Shown: positions 27,904 through 36,207, numbered from the stretch's first letter. The stretch: 64,000 bases of DNA from JAAXHH01 sp965225915 (GCA_965225915.1 OZ245326.1:806001-870000); one strand, 5' to 3'. A program made the numbers and translations. Notes: generated by a model from the sequence alone, not told the origin.

Positions 27904-28747
27904 TGGAGTTGACCCGGTTAAGTGGACATGTTACCTCTTGAGTTGATAGGAGTGTCACATGCCCAGATTCCATGCTCCCTTTCCAGCGGCCTTTCGCCAG
28001 CAGATGGTCGATCTCGTTCGCTCCGGTCGCAGCATGAGAAGCCCTATCCAAAGAGTTCGAGCCCACCTGAGCAAGCCATCCGCAACTGGGTCAAACAGGA
28101 TGACCTGGACAACGGTAGGCGTGAAGACGGCCTGACCACCGAAGAACGGTCCGAACTGCGTCGTCTGCGCCGTGAGAACAAAAAGCTCAAGATAGAGCGG
28201 GAGATCCTGGCAAAAGACCGAGACACACTCTGGGTAGCCGATATCACCTATATGTCTACCCATGCCGGCTTCCTCTATCTCTCTGTAGTCATAGACGCCT
28301 ACAGTCGCCGCGTGGTCGGCAGGTCCATGGCCAACCATCTGCGAAGCGAGTTGGTCACAGACGCCCTGGATATGGCCTTGGGCCAGCGCAGGCCCGACGG
28401 GGTGATCCATCACAGCGACCAGGGGTCTCAATACACCTCCGTGGCCTTCGGCAAGCGATGCAGGCAGGCCGGCGTCAGTCCCTCCATGGGCTCAGTAGGC
28501 GACTGATATGACAACGCCCTGTGCGAAAGCTTCTTTGCCAGCCTGGAATGCGAACTGCTTGATCGGAGACGTTTTGCCACAAAGGCTGAAGCCAGACTTG
28601 CCCTGTTCCAATACATCGAGGGCTTCTACAACACCCGAAGACGACACTCTTCACTCGGATACCTGTCACCCATTAACTTCGAAAGGAGGTTCAAGAAACA
28701 GCCTGAATCCCAAACCGTAAACTGTCCACGAAAACGGGGTAACTCCA
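27904..28747 (+). mobile_element. IS3-family deletion derivative, copy B
   Basis: 844 bp with 24-bp imperfect inverted ends at 27904-27927 and 28724-28747 (TGGAGTTGACCCGG and TGGAGTTACCCCGT outer parts). No obvious target duplication. It carries a transposase frame with the same OrfA-OrfB internal fusion as copy A, but retains the rest of the DDE domain (HHSDQGSQYTS, then DNALCESFFASLECELL and RRRHSSLGYLSP). Confidence 0.82.
28006..28708 (+). pseudogene. Internally deleted IS3 transposase with in-frame TGA
   Basis: The frame runs from the OrfA coiled-coil (RRLRRENKKLKIEREILAK) straight into WVADITYMSTHAGFLYL of OrfB, so the HTH and start of OrfB are gone. At 28504-28506 TGA stands where IS3 transposases have Cys in GDCYDNA, one base away from TGC or TGT. 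The frame then continues with the last catalytic Glu region (ALCESFFASLE). Two independent lesions make it inactive. Confidence 0.8.
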
Positions 28748-28915
28748 GACATCGGATGTTCTTGCAACTGGGGTTGGGTATTACTTTAATGCACCAGTTT
28801 TGCTGCTGTCTTCCCCAATGTCACACCCAATCTAAGCCCACATAGTGTAATAAGTTTGAAATCGTCTATTTGTATCGAAACCACAACGTCAGGGCTGGAC
28901 GGACAACTACGCAAA
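28748..28915. other. Spacer without a gene
   Basis: 168 bases between IS copy B and the metallopeptidase tail. I see no motif, RNA gene or repeat in it. Confidence 0.4.
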
Positions 28916-29634
28916 TCATCGTCTCCATGCGGCCGGACTGGGCACGCCCCGGCTGATCAATACGTCCAGGCCCGGCTCTGGAAGAACGCGCCGCGCGGTC
29001 GGAACAGTTGATTCAGGGTCTGGCCAGTCACGTAGAATGCCGCGTACCAATCCGGTTGATTCATCCATTAAGAGCGCTGCGGTCTTGTCATACTCTTCAT
29101 CAAGTTTCGCGATACCTTCAGGACCCGTTAGCGTAATGCGCGAAAGCCTATCGGGCCAATCCGTTCGTACCGGAAGTAGGAAGGCAAAGGCACCGCCCAC
29201 GCCATCAGCAACCTCCGCCATGCCAAAATTCACAGTGAATAAAACATCACCATCACTACTCTCGCCTGTCAGTTGATATGGACCTTCTCTACTTGTCATG
29301 TTGGGAGGAGTATCGACCACAAAAGACGGTTCGAGGACGAGTGTGCCGTCTTCGCTGACGCCGCCCCAAAGCAACAGGCTCCTTGTGGATGGTGCGTAGA
29401 CCGATGCCAATACAGGCGTCCGTGATTGAGATTCCTGGTATCTCAGTGCATGATTGAAACTATAATCGCTGATCCATCGCGGCTCGCAATAACCCATCAA
29501 ATCAGGCTTTTCTGGATTTACCAGTTGATCGTTTCGATGATCATATCCCCAGGCACCTGAGGATCCATCTTGGTAGGGAAAGTCGGGATCAATGAATGGT
29601 GGGTTACCGCAAGGTGAGTGATCAAGTGACATTT
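28916..29634 (-). pseudogene. C-terminal fragment of a secreted zinc metallopeptidase, cut by an IS
   Basis: 239 codons remain. The fragment opens MSLDHSPCGNPPFIDPDFPY, then SSGAWGYD, LMGYCEPRWISDYSFNHALRY. This matches the region just after HExxH in extracellular metallopeptidases of the HELGHNxxLxHAPCG type, so H5 is the third zinc ligand. The catalytic HExxH itself would lie immediately upstream, where the IS begins at 29635. The remaining part is strand-rich with an Ig-like end. The sequence beyond the far end of the IS (from 30907) does not read as the missing N-terminus, so the 5' part is deleted, not just displaced. Confidence 0.65.
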
Positions 29635-29663
29635 TGTAGTGCACCCCAAAACGGGACAACCAG

Positions 29664-30484
29664 TTAAGCTACAGTTCTGGCAGATGCGATGATCTGCTCG
29701 AACTCAGCCGGCGGTCTGTAGTTCAGGGCTGGGTGCAAGCACTTATGATTATAGAGCCTTTCGATGAAGTAGGCGATACGGGATCGGACTTCTTCATGGG
29801 ATTCGTACTCGTAGAGATAGACCTCCTCGTATTTGAGGGTTCTGATGAAGCGCTCGGCTTTGGCGTTGTCATAGGGGCTGCCGCGCCGGTTCATGCTGAT
29901 CTGTATCCCGGCCTTCTTGAGGGTATCGACATATGCATTGGAGGCATACTGCACGCCCCGGTCCGAGTGATGCACAAGCCCCGATGGCGCCGGTCTGGCT
30001 GCAAGGGCGCTGTCCAAGGCACCCAAGGCCAAGCGGGCATCGAGGTTCCGATCCAAAGTCCAGCCGATGCATCTTCTGCTGTAGGCGTCGAGTACCACGG
30101 CCAGATAGACCCATTCACGAGCCAGCCTTATGTAGGTGATGTCGGCCACCCACAGCTGGTTAAGCCCGGTTATGTTCAGCCCCGGGACCAGGTTGGTGTA
30201 GACGGCGCGATCATGGTTCGAGTCGGTGGTAGACACGAAGGATTTGCGCCGCAGGGCAAGCAGGTTGTCCTCGCGCATGAGGCGCTTTGGCCCGCTTGTG
30301 GTTCACAAGGTATCCCAAGCGCCTCTAGCGCCCGGGTCATGGGACGGTAACCGTAGGAGGGCCAGGAAAGGGCGAGCTTATGGATCCTGTCCCGCAGTTC
30401 GAGATCTGGTTCGGGGCGACCACGACGGCCGCGGTAGTAGCTGGATCGACCGATGGAAAGCGTCTTGCAGAGCCGCTTGACCAC
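29664..30484 (-). pseudogene. IS3-family OrfB transposase with frameshifts
   Basis: The N-terminal segment (30484 to about 30310) reads KRLCKTLSIGRSSYYRGRRG and SWPSYGYRPMTRALEALG, the HTH_21 region. Two indels near 30320 and 30292 shift the frame. The rest (30278-29664) is the complete DDE integrase core: QLWVADITYIRLAREWVYL, LVHHSDRGVQYAS, and DNAKAERFIRTLKYEEVYL with catalytic D, D, E. It ends RPPAEFEQII. Confidence 0.85.
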
Positions 30485-30499
30485 GGCAGAGCCAGCGGT

Positions 30500-30846
30500 T
30501 TCTTACTTCTGAGAGACCAGGGAGATCATGAGCTGCCTCCATTGCCTCGGGCTGAGCGTGGGATCTCCTCTAGACGACTCAACACTTTTTTTAACAGGTC
30601 GTTCTCCATGGTTAACTGACCGACTTTTCGCTCCAGGGCCTAGGGTCCGGGCCTCGTCTCAGACCGCCTTGCGTTACCGGGGAGGCGCGATCACCCTAAC
30701 GGCGTAGTTGTTGGCGCCAGCGATGGATCAGCGTGGGATGGACCTGATGTTCACGGGCCAGTTGTACTTAAGGGCTTGCCCGACTCGGCTTCCTGGAGAA
30801 CTTGGAGTTTGAACTCGCAGGTAAACTGACGACGTTTCAGAGTCAT
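30500..30846 (-). pseudogene. Decayed IS3 OrfA
   Basis: Starts MTLKRRQFTCEFKLQVLQEA at 30846, then continues in another frame as REHQVHPTLIHRWRQQL, the HTH typical of OrfA, and later KVGQLTMENDLLKKVLSRLE, the leucine zipper. Several stops and frameshifts separate these blocks. Confidence 0.7.
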
Positions 30847-30963
30847 AGTGTGCCTCCTCGATCAAAAGGAAGCTTAACTCTGTGTCCCGGTCAAGGGTGC
30901 AGTACACATCGTCCAAACTCTCCGGGTCAATTTGCTAGCAATGTTTGCGCAGGTTTAGTCACG

Positions 30964-31353
30964 ATGATATTCACTGTAGCAATCTTTATTTTAACTGTAA
31001 TCCTAGTCTGCACCCCCGAACGTCAACCTCCACTAAATGAAACACCCGTCCAGGATTGGATTGGTGGGTACCGGGATATCCGAGGGCTTCGGATTCAAAG
31101 CCAGTGGCATACCGTTTCTCTTAGGCCTGCGATTAAAAAAGGAATAGCCTTTGTCGGATTCACCTTGGGAGCAGAGTTGTAGAAAGGACAAATCCGTTAT
31201 CTGGCCAATACCGCAGAAGAAGATAAACTGGACCTTCTTGGATCCGTAGAGGCAGGCATGTCTGTTATAGACAATCTGGGTATATTGGCCTCGTACAATG
31301 TCAGCAGAAATTCATGGAGATATATCAATTTGGGTCTCATCTGGAGGTGGTGA
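30964..31353 (+). pseudogene. Short lipoprotein/outer-membrane-like gene with in-frame stop
   Basis: The frame begins MIFTVAIFILTVILVCTPERQ, a lipoprotein-type signal. It continues to TAG at 31180-31182 and then in the same frame to TGA 31353, ending NVSRNSWRYINLGLIWRW. The alternating pattern and terminal aromatic residue resemble the last strands of a beta-barrel. It may be the fused ends of an internally deleted gene. Low GC. Confidence 0.4.
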
Positions 31354-31577
31354 AAGATATCACGAGTGTCTTACGGGACGCCGCTTTACGAAAATGACCG
31401 GATAAATACAAGAACATTTTCAAAACTGATACACTACCCAAAACCCGATGCCGTTCGGGAAGCATCGGGTCAGGTCCAGATAAACACTCCTGAAGGAGAT
31501 AGTCGGTAGCCAGGCTATACCTCAAGAGCTAAATTTCAGTGGTCACAGTGAACGAATATCAACTTAAAACTTGTCCG
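31354..31577. other. AT-rich island tail without a gene
   Basis: No gene seen. The main structure is the hairpin at 31443-31470, reported separately. Confidence 0.4.
31443..31470. terminator. Hairpin near the right end of the island, possible terminator
   Basis: ACCCGATGC at 31443-31451 pairs perfectly with GCATCGGGT at 31462-31470 across a 10-base loop. On the minus strand it is followed by TTTTGGG, a weak U tract. It may end transcription or be a dispersed repeat. Confidence 0.4.
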
Positions 31578-31605
31578 TTGACAGACGTGTAAGTCAGGTT
31601 ATCTT
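31578..31605 (+). promoter_or_regulatory. Sigma-70-type promoter at the island right edge, pointing to tRNA-Ser(GCT)
   Basis: TTGACA at 31578-31583 and TATCTT at 31600-31605 with a 16-base spacer. It is the only good promoter candidate between the island's last gene remnant and tRNA-Ser(GCT). It also precedes a short GTG-start frame at 31620 that runs across attR. Confidence 0.5.
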
Positions 31606-31705
31606 GGTGAAGCGTGTGGGTGAAATTAAATCTGGGGTTAATTGTCATTCTGATCGCTGTTGTAATATCGGTAACTAACCGTCATATAAAAGGTTACCCG
31701 AATCA

Positions 31706-31732
31706 GTTCGAATCCCACCCCCACCGTCCGAC
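31706..31732. repeat. attR, right 27-bp direct repeat of the tRNA-Ser island
   Basis: Exact copy of 18252-18278, including the last 21 bases of tRNA-Ser(TGA), here not attached to a tRNA body. Restoring the join would place tRNA-Ser(GCT) 24 bases after tRNA-Ser(TGA). Confidence 0.9.
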
Positions 31733-31750
31733 GGCTCTGGATATCATTCT

Positions 31751-31838
31751 GGAGAGGTGCGAGAGTGGCTGAATCGGATCGACTGCTAATCGATTGTGGG
31801 TCAAAAACCTACCGAGGGTTCGAATCCCTCCCTCTCCG
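31751..31838 (+). tRNA. tRNA-Ser(GCT)
   Basis: An 88-base class II tRNA. Acceptor GGAGAGG pairs with CCTCTCC (31831-31837), discriminator G. Anticodon stem ATCGA/TCGAT encloses CTGCTAA, giving GCT for AGC/AGU codons. A long variable arm and GAGGG/CCCTC T stem are present. Only 18 bases separate it from attR, so no promoter fits between. Confidence 0.95.
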
Positions 31839-31917
31839 TTAATCGTATTGTCATGTTACTTCTTCCGATGAGTCGTGATTCACTGTTTTGCCTCGGCCCA
31901 TGCCAGGAGTGTCAATC

Positions 31918-32349
31918 ATGAAGTACCAACTGAAGCGTATCGATACGTGGTCCGCCGTCAAGATCACTTTCGTGATAGCCGGTGCGGTGGGGTTTGTCGT
32001 GGGTGCCCTGTACGCCGTGCTGATCACGGTCATGGCGAGCTTTATCGGCATGATGGGTATGTCCGAAAGCATGCCCGATGAAATGGGGTACGTTGTCAGT
32101 GCCACGGGCTTCATCGCGGTCATCGCCTGGATCGTGATAACCATCCTGTACGCCGTGCTGGGCTCGCTGGTGGTCGCGCTGTCCTCCTGGTTGTACAACC
32201 TGGTAGCCGGAGCGATAGGCGGCGTAAACCTGACGCTTGAGGCACAACCGGACGCCACACCTGTGGCTTCGACCGACTCCACGACCTCCGCGGCCGATGC
32301 CGCGCCCACGGCAGCCGGTACTGGCAGCCAAGATCCCCGGTCAACGTAA
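31918..32349 (+). CDS. DUF3566-like two-helix membrane protein
   Basis: 143 residues starting at ATG 31918 with AGGAG upstream. It begins KYQLKRIDTWSAVKITFVI and has two hydrophobic helices (about 12-42 and 62-95), with a Ser/Thr/Ala-rich disordered tail. The opening resembles DUF3566, in which a short cytosolic strand precedes two membrane helices. The gene ends six bases before gltX, so they are probably cotranscribed. Function unknown. Confidence 0.7.
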   Translation: MKYQLKRIDTWSAVKITFVIAGAVGFVVGALYAVLITVMASFIGMMGMSESMPDEMGYVVSATGFIAVIAWIVITILYAVLGSLVVALSSWLYNLVAGAIGGVNLTLEAQPDATPVASTDSTTSAADAAPTAAGTGSQDPRST

Positions 32350-32355
32350 CGATCC

Positions 32356-33837
32356 ATGGCCCGTCCCATCCGCGTTCGCTTCGCCCCTAGCCCCACCGGA
32401 CTGCTGCACATCGGCAGCACCCACACGGGCCTGTTCAACTGGCTCTTCGCCCGCCGGGAAAAGGGCAGCTTCCTGCTGCGCATCGAAGATACCGATTCCG
32501 CGCGTTCCCGCCAGGAATGGGTCGACGCCATCTTCGAGGTGTTGCGGTGGATGGGCATCGACTGGGACGAAGAGGTAGTATACCAGTCCCACCGCATCGA
32601 CCAGCACCGGTTACAGGCCGAATCCCTGGTGAAAGCGGGAAAGGCCTACCGCTGCTACTATCTACCCGAAGAACTCGAAGCGAAGAAACAGGCAGCCCTG
32701 GCAGAAGGCCGGTCCTGGCGCAACGACCGCCGTTACGCCGAAATATCGGCCTCCGAGGCGGAAGCGCTGGAAGCCGAGGGACGCCGCCCGGTCATACGGC
32801 TCATGATCCCTGATGGAAAAACCGTTTTCCGTGACCGGATACTCGGCGAGATCGAGGTGGACAACGAGACCATCGATGATTTCGTCATCGTCCGGTCCAA
32901 TGGCACCCCCCTTTACCACCTGGCCGTGGTGGTCGACGACATGGACATGAACGTGTCCCACGTCATCCGCGGCATCGATCACCTGACCAACACCACCAAG
33001 CACATCCAGCTGTTCCGGGCCCTGGACGCGGAAGTGCCCGAATTCGCCCATCTTCCCAGTATCCTGGGGGAAGACAAGAAGAAGCTGTCGAAACGCCATG
33101 GCGCCGTGTCCGTCACCGAGTACCGGGACGCAGGCTACCTTTCTGATGCCGTGGTCAACTTCCTCTCGCTCCTTGGCTGGCAGACCGGCGACGACCAGGA
33201 ATACTTCACCCGAGCCGAGCTTATGGAGCGCTTCTCGCTGGACCAGGTCCACAAGCGGGACACCGTGTTCGACCTGCGGAAATTCGAGTGGCTGAACGGG
33301 CAGCACATCATGGCCCTATCCGATGAAGAGCTCTGGTCACTGGCACAGCCGTTCCTGAGGCGCGAGGGTCTGGTCGGCGACGGGCAGACCATAGACCACG
33401 CCTTTGCACTGGAGGTCGTGGGGCTGCTCCGGGAAAGGTGCCGCACGCTGGCCGATTTCGCGGTGCAGGGCAGGTTCTTCTTTACCGACGACCTCGCGTA
33501 CAATCCCAAGGCCGTGCGGAAGCACTGGTCGAAGGAGCCGGAAGCCGTGTCCCAACGGATCGGCTGGCTCCGCGATGAATTCGCGGCGCTTGAGGTATTC
33601 GACATGGAGGCAGTGGAGGGTGTCATACGGGATCTTTCGGAACGCCATGGACTGAAGGCTGCCCAGTTAATCCATCCGTGCCGCGTGGCGCTGACCGGGG
33701 AAATGGCGGGACCGTCCCTGTTCCACCTGGTCGCCGTACTGGGAAAAGAGGCGTGTGTCGACCGTTTGGAAAAAGCCCTGGATCGACTACCTGACGTCAT
33801 TGAACAGGCGGTAGTTAACGATGGGTCAAACCGTTGA
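32356..33837 (+). CDS. gltX: Glutamyl-tRNA synthetase
   Basis: 493 residues, normal length. The class I signature appears as FAPSPTGLLHIGSTHTGLFN (HIGH region) and KKLSKRHGAVS (KMSKS region, about 238). RIEDTDSARS and the anticodon-binding helical end (FFTDDLAYNPKAV) complete the family pattern. It charges tRNA(Glu), and in some bacteria also tRNA(Gln). It directly follows the DUF3566-like gene. Confidence 0.95.
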   Translation: MARPIRVRFAPSPTGLLHIGSTHTGLFNWLFARREKGSFLLRIEDTDSARSRQEWVDAIFEVLRWMGIDWDEEVVYQSHRIDQHRLQAESLVKAGKAYRCYYLPEELEAKKQAALAEGRSWRNDRRYAEISASEAEALEAEGRRPVIRLMIPDGKTVFRDRILGEIEVDNETIDDFVIVRSNGTPLYHLAVVVDDMDMNVSHVIRGIDHLTNTTKHIQLFRALDAEVPEFAHLPSILGEDKKKLSKRHGAVSVTEYRDAGYLSDAVVNFLSLLGWQTGDDQEYFTRAELMERFSLDQVHKRDTVFDLRKFEWLNGQHIMALSDEELWSLAQPFLRREGLVGDGQTIDHAFALEVVGLLRERCRTLADFAVQGRFFFTDDLAYNPKAVRKHWSKEPEAVSQRIGWLRDEFAALEVFDMEAVEGVIRDLSERHGLKAAQLIHPCRVALTGEMAGPSLFHLVAVLGKEACVDRLEKALDRLPDVIEQAVVNDGSNR

Positions 33838-33867
33838 CAACTCCGACCCGTAAGAAAGGATGATTCG

Positions 33868-34323
33868 ATGACAGACCAGAATGCGATAGAAAAACTCAGC
33901 TACTCGAAAACGATAAATGCTTCGAGGGAACGGGTGTGGCACGCCCTTTTCGACGATGAATCGTTCCGGAAGTGGACGAGCGTTTTTTCCGAGGGGTCCT
34001 ATTACGTGGGCGACTGGAGCGAAGGCAGCGAGATCCGGTTCCTTAACGCGGACAACGACGGCATGATCAGCATGATCGATGAAAACCGGCCGTACGGGTT
34101 CATGTCCATCCGGCACACCGGCTATATCATGAAGGGCGTTGAAGACACGGAAAGCGACGAGGTAAAGTCGTGGACACCAGCGTATGAGAACTACACGCTG
34201 AAGGATGCCGACGGCGGTACCCATTTGACCGTCGTCACGGACACGTTTAACGATTTCGTGGAGTATTTCAACGAAACCTGGCCCAAGGCGCTGGATGTGA
34301 TCATGAATCTCGCCGAAGATTGA
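33868..34323 (+). CDS. SRPBCC/AHSA1-like START-domain protein
   Basis: 151 residues with the helix-grip fold: SYSKTINASRERVWHALFDD opens the domain, KWTSVFSEGS, then a C-terminal long helix (FVEYFNETWPKALDVI). Such proteins bind hydrophobic ligands or act in stress responses. Ligand unknown. It follows gltX by 30 bases with AAGGATG upstream. Confidence 0.8.
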   Translation: MTDQNAIEKLSYSKTINASRERVWHALFDDESFRKWTSVFSEGSYYVGDWSEGSEIRFLNADNDGMISMIDENRPYGFMSIRHTGYIMKGVEDTESDEVKSWTPAYENYTLKDADGGTHLTVVTDTFNDFVEYFNETWPKALDVIMNLAED

Positions 34324-34368
34324 GTAGGGAATTCCAAACTGAACCATTCCAAGTTAGCATAGCACCGG

Positions 34369-34980
34369 TCAAAAGTATTTCATCATACCAACTATCAGTG
34401 CGGACATGCTAATCATACATATCAGCATCTTGTTTACGGCACCGCTGATCTGTTTTTCCAGGTCCGACTTCATTGCAGCCATCTCGGCTCTCAAAATAAC
34501 CAGATCTTCTTTCGTGGCGAATCCTGCCAGGTCTTCCTTCGTGGCGAAACGCTCCAGATCGGCTTTCGTCGCGAAACGCTCCAAGTCGGCCTTCGTAGCA
34601 AATCCTGCCAGGTCTTCCTTCGTGGCGAAACGCTCCAGGTCGGCCTTCGTAGCAAATCCTGCCAGGTCTTCCTTCGTGGCGAAACGCTCCAGGTCGGCCT
34701 TCGTAGCAAATCCTGCCAGATCTTCCTTCGTGGCGAAACGCTCCAGGTCGGCCTTCGTAGCAAATCCTGCCAGGTCTTCCTTCGTGGCGAAACGCTCCAG
34801 ATCGGCTTTCGTCGCGAATCCCGCAAGATCCGTCTTCGTCACCAGGTCGTTTCGGCTCCACGCCATTGCCTTGACGATGGCTTCCGCCTGTTTGGTATCA
34901 ATGCCCGCGGCTTCGAACTTGCGGACGGTGGCGTGGGTATCTATTGGGTAATAGGACACTGATTCACCTGTATCTGGCAA
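34369..34980 (-). CDS. Nine-residue-repeat helical protein with C-terminal membrane anchor (DUF1640-like)
   Basis: 203 residues. An N-terminal segment (THATVRKFEAAGIDTKQAEA) resembles the start of CCDC90/DUF1640 proteins. Residues 51-158 are 12 units of nine residues alternating DLAGFATKA and DLERFATKE. Then a mixed helix (LRAEMAAMKSDLEKQISGAV) and a hydrophobic anchor (MLICMISMSALIVGMM) end the protein. DUF1640 members carry a coiled coil and a C-terminal membrane helix. The repeat number is much higher than usual as I recall it. Function unknown. Confidence 0.75.
   Translation of the reverse strand: MPDTGESVSYYPIDTHATVRKFEAAGIDTKQAEAIVKAMAWSRNDLVTKTDLAGFATKADLERFATKEDLAGFATKADLERFATKEDLAGFATKADLERFATKEDLAGFATKADLERFATKEDLAGFATKADLERFATKADLERFATKEDLAGFATKEDLVILRAEMAAMKSDLEKQISGAVNKMLICMISMSALIVGMMKYF
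34507..34830 (-). repeat. Coding tandem repeat, 27/54-bp period
   Basis: Twelve 27-base units arranged mostly as 54-base pairs, nearly identical in DNA. Eighteen residues equal five turns of an alpha helix, so alternate nine-residue units face opposite sides. Confidence 0.9.
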
Positions 34981-35076
34981 TTCCGTTAGATAGGGTTGCT
35001 AACGCATTAGTCGGATAGCCAGGCGATTTCTCGAGTTCTTTGTTACCTGATCGTGGATACCGAATTATAGCAACTC

Positions 35077-36207
35077 CTATCCCCGCTTCCGGTACCACCG
35101 GTATTCGACCAGCATCCCCGATATCAGCACGATGCAGCACAGCACGTAAGGCATGCGCAGGCCGATGAGTTGCGCCAGCACGCCACCGATCAGGGGTCCC
35201 GATACCATGCCCAAGCCGATGATCATCTCGTTGCGGGCGCCCCTTTCCCCTTTGCGATCCTCCTGGAAAAACGAATAGAACTGGCTCGCCGAAAAGGCGG
35301 CACCCACCAGCATCCCGACGGTTCCAAAGGCGACAGCCAGAACCACGGGTGAATCCTGCGTCGCGACGACGATCATGCCGATCACGGCGGTGACCTGGGG
35401 GATAACGAGGGGCCTTAGCCTAAACTGCCACCACGTGGTATACCGCGCGATCAGGAAGACCAGCATCTGTACTAGACGGGGAATGGCCAGCAGTATGCCG
35501 AGCGTGTCGGGCTGGATGAGGAGTACGGCGGCGAGCTTCGGGAACTGGTTGTTGAGCATGCCGATCATGAAGAAAGCCGTGAAACTGGCCGTCCAGGCGA
35601 TCCAGCGAAAGCGCGCCGTGTCCACGTGCCCACTTGGCTCGTCCGCCGGACCCTCGTCATGGACGACAGATGGTTTGAACCGCAATATGAGGATCGCCAG
35701 CGTGAGCACGGCCATGCCCGCCATGCCGTAGATAAACGGAACCTGGGGACCCACGAGGTAGAGATAGCCTCCCGCCGCCGGGCCGCACATGAACCCCATG
35801 GTCCAGAACATGTTGAACGTGCCGAGGGTCTTCACCAGCTGCGCCCGGTTGCGGTTCTCGGCCAGTGTCGCCTGGAGGGTGGGCCAGAAAAGGGCCAGCA
35901 ATCCCCATCCCAGCGCCGCGCCGGCGAGGAGCATCCAGTAGTTCACCGCGAAGACGAGCATGCAGAAAACCACCGACGTCAGGCCGGCGGAAATGGCCAT
36001 GAGTCGCCGGCGGTCGAACCGGTCCGCCAGTTTTCCCGTGAAGGTACAGGCCACCGTGAAGGTGAGCGTGCCGGCCGTGCCGATCAGCCCCAGTTCCACC
36101 ACCGAAGCGCCCATGTCGAGGGCTCGTAGTGGCACGGCAAAGGAAACCAGGCCCGTGCAGAAGTCCATGACGAAGGCGGAAATGAAGAGATAGTAATCGG
36201 ATCGCAT
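35077..36207 (-). CDS. MFS transporter
   Basis: 376 residues with about 11-12 membrane helices. The loop 2-3 signature GKLADRFDRRRLMAI (about 58) is characteristic of the major facilitator superfamily. A central charged loop (FKPSVVHDEGPADEPSG) separates the halves. It lies nine bases downstream of the iron-type ABC permease on the same strand and is likely part of that operon. Substrate unknown. Confidence 0.85.
   Translation of the reverse strand: MRSDYYLFISAFVMDFCTGLVSFAVPLRALDMGASVVELGLIGTAGTLTFTVACTFTGKLADRFDRRRLMAISAGLTSVVFCMLVFAVNYWMLLAGAALGWGLLALFWPTLQATLAENRNRAQLVKTLGTFNMFWTMGFMCGPAAGGYLYLVGPQVPFIYGMAGMAVLTLAILILRFKPSVVHDEGPADEPSGHVDTARFRWIAWTASFTAFFMIGMLNNQFPKLAAVLLIQPDTLGILLAIPRLVQMLVFLIARYTTWWQFRLRPLVIPQVTAVIGMIVVATQDSPVVLAVAFGTVGMLVGAAFSASQFYSFFQEDRKGERGARNEMIIGLGMVSGPLIGGVLAQLIGLRMPYVLCCIVLISGMLVEYRWYRKRG

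Larger units (their letters stand above)
29635..30906 (-). mobile_element. IS3-family element, copy C (1272 bp, decayed)
   Basis: Imperfect 24-bp inverted ends at 29635-29658 and 30883-30906 (both beginning TGTA at the outside and ending GGGACA inside). It is a different subgroup from copies A and B. Both orfA and orfB are on the minus strand and broken. No clear 3-bp target duplication is visible. Confidence 0.85.
18252..31732. mobile_element. Integrated genomic island at tRNA-Ser(TGA), about 13.5 kb
   Basis: Bounded by exact 27-bp repeats, one of which is the tRNA 3' end, with a P4-type tyrosine integrase pseudogene immediately inside the left end. The contents are accessory: a hybrid sensor/response protein, a repeat lipoprotein, small lipoproteins, IS3 remnants and broken genes. 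The integrase is dead and several genes are frameshifted, so the island is probably old and no longer mobile by itself. Base composition is lower in GC in several stretches (16.7-17.0 kb lies just outside it; 26.9-27.8 and 30.9-31.7 kb lie within it). Confidence 0.88.

Noticed and set aside
28504..28506. Selenocysteine at the TGA in the IS transposase
   Set aside because: The gene is already inactivated by an internal deletion; a nonsense mutation of Cys is simpler.
31620..31772. 50-codon GTG-start frame crossing attR
   Set aside because: Begins with a plausible hydrophobic segment behind a promoter, but runs through the att site into tRNA-Ser(GCT). At most the start of a gene truncated by integration.
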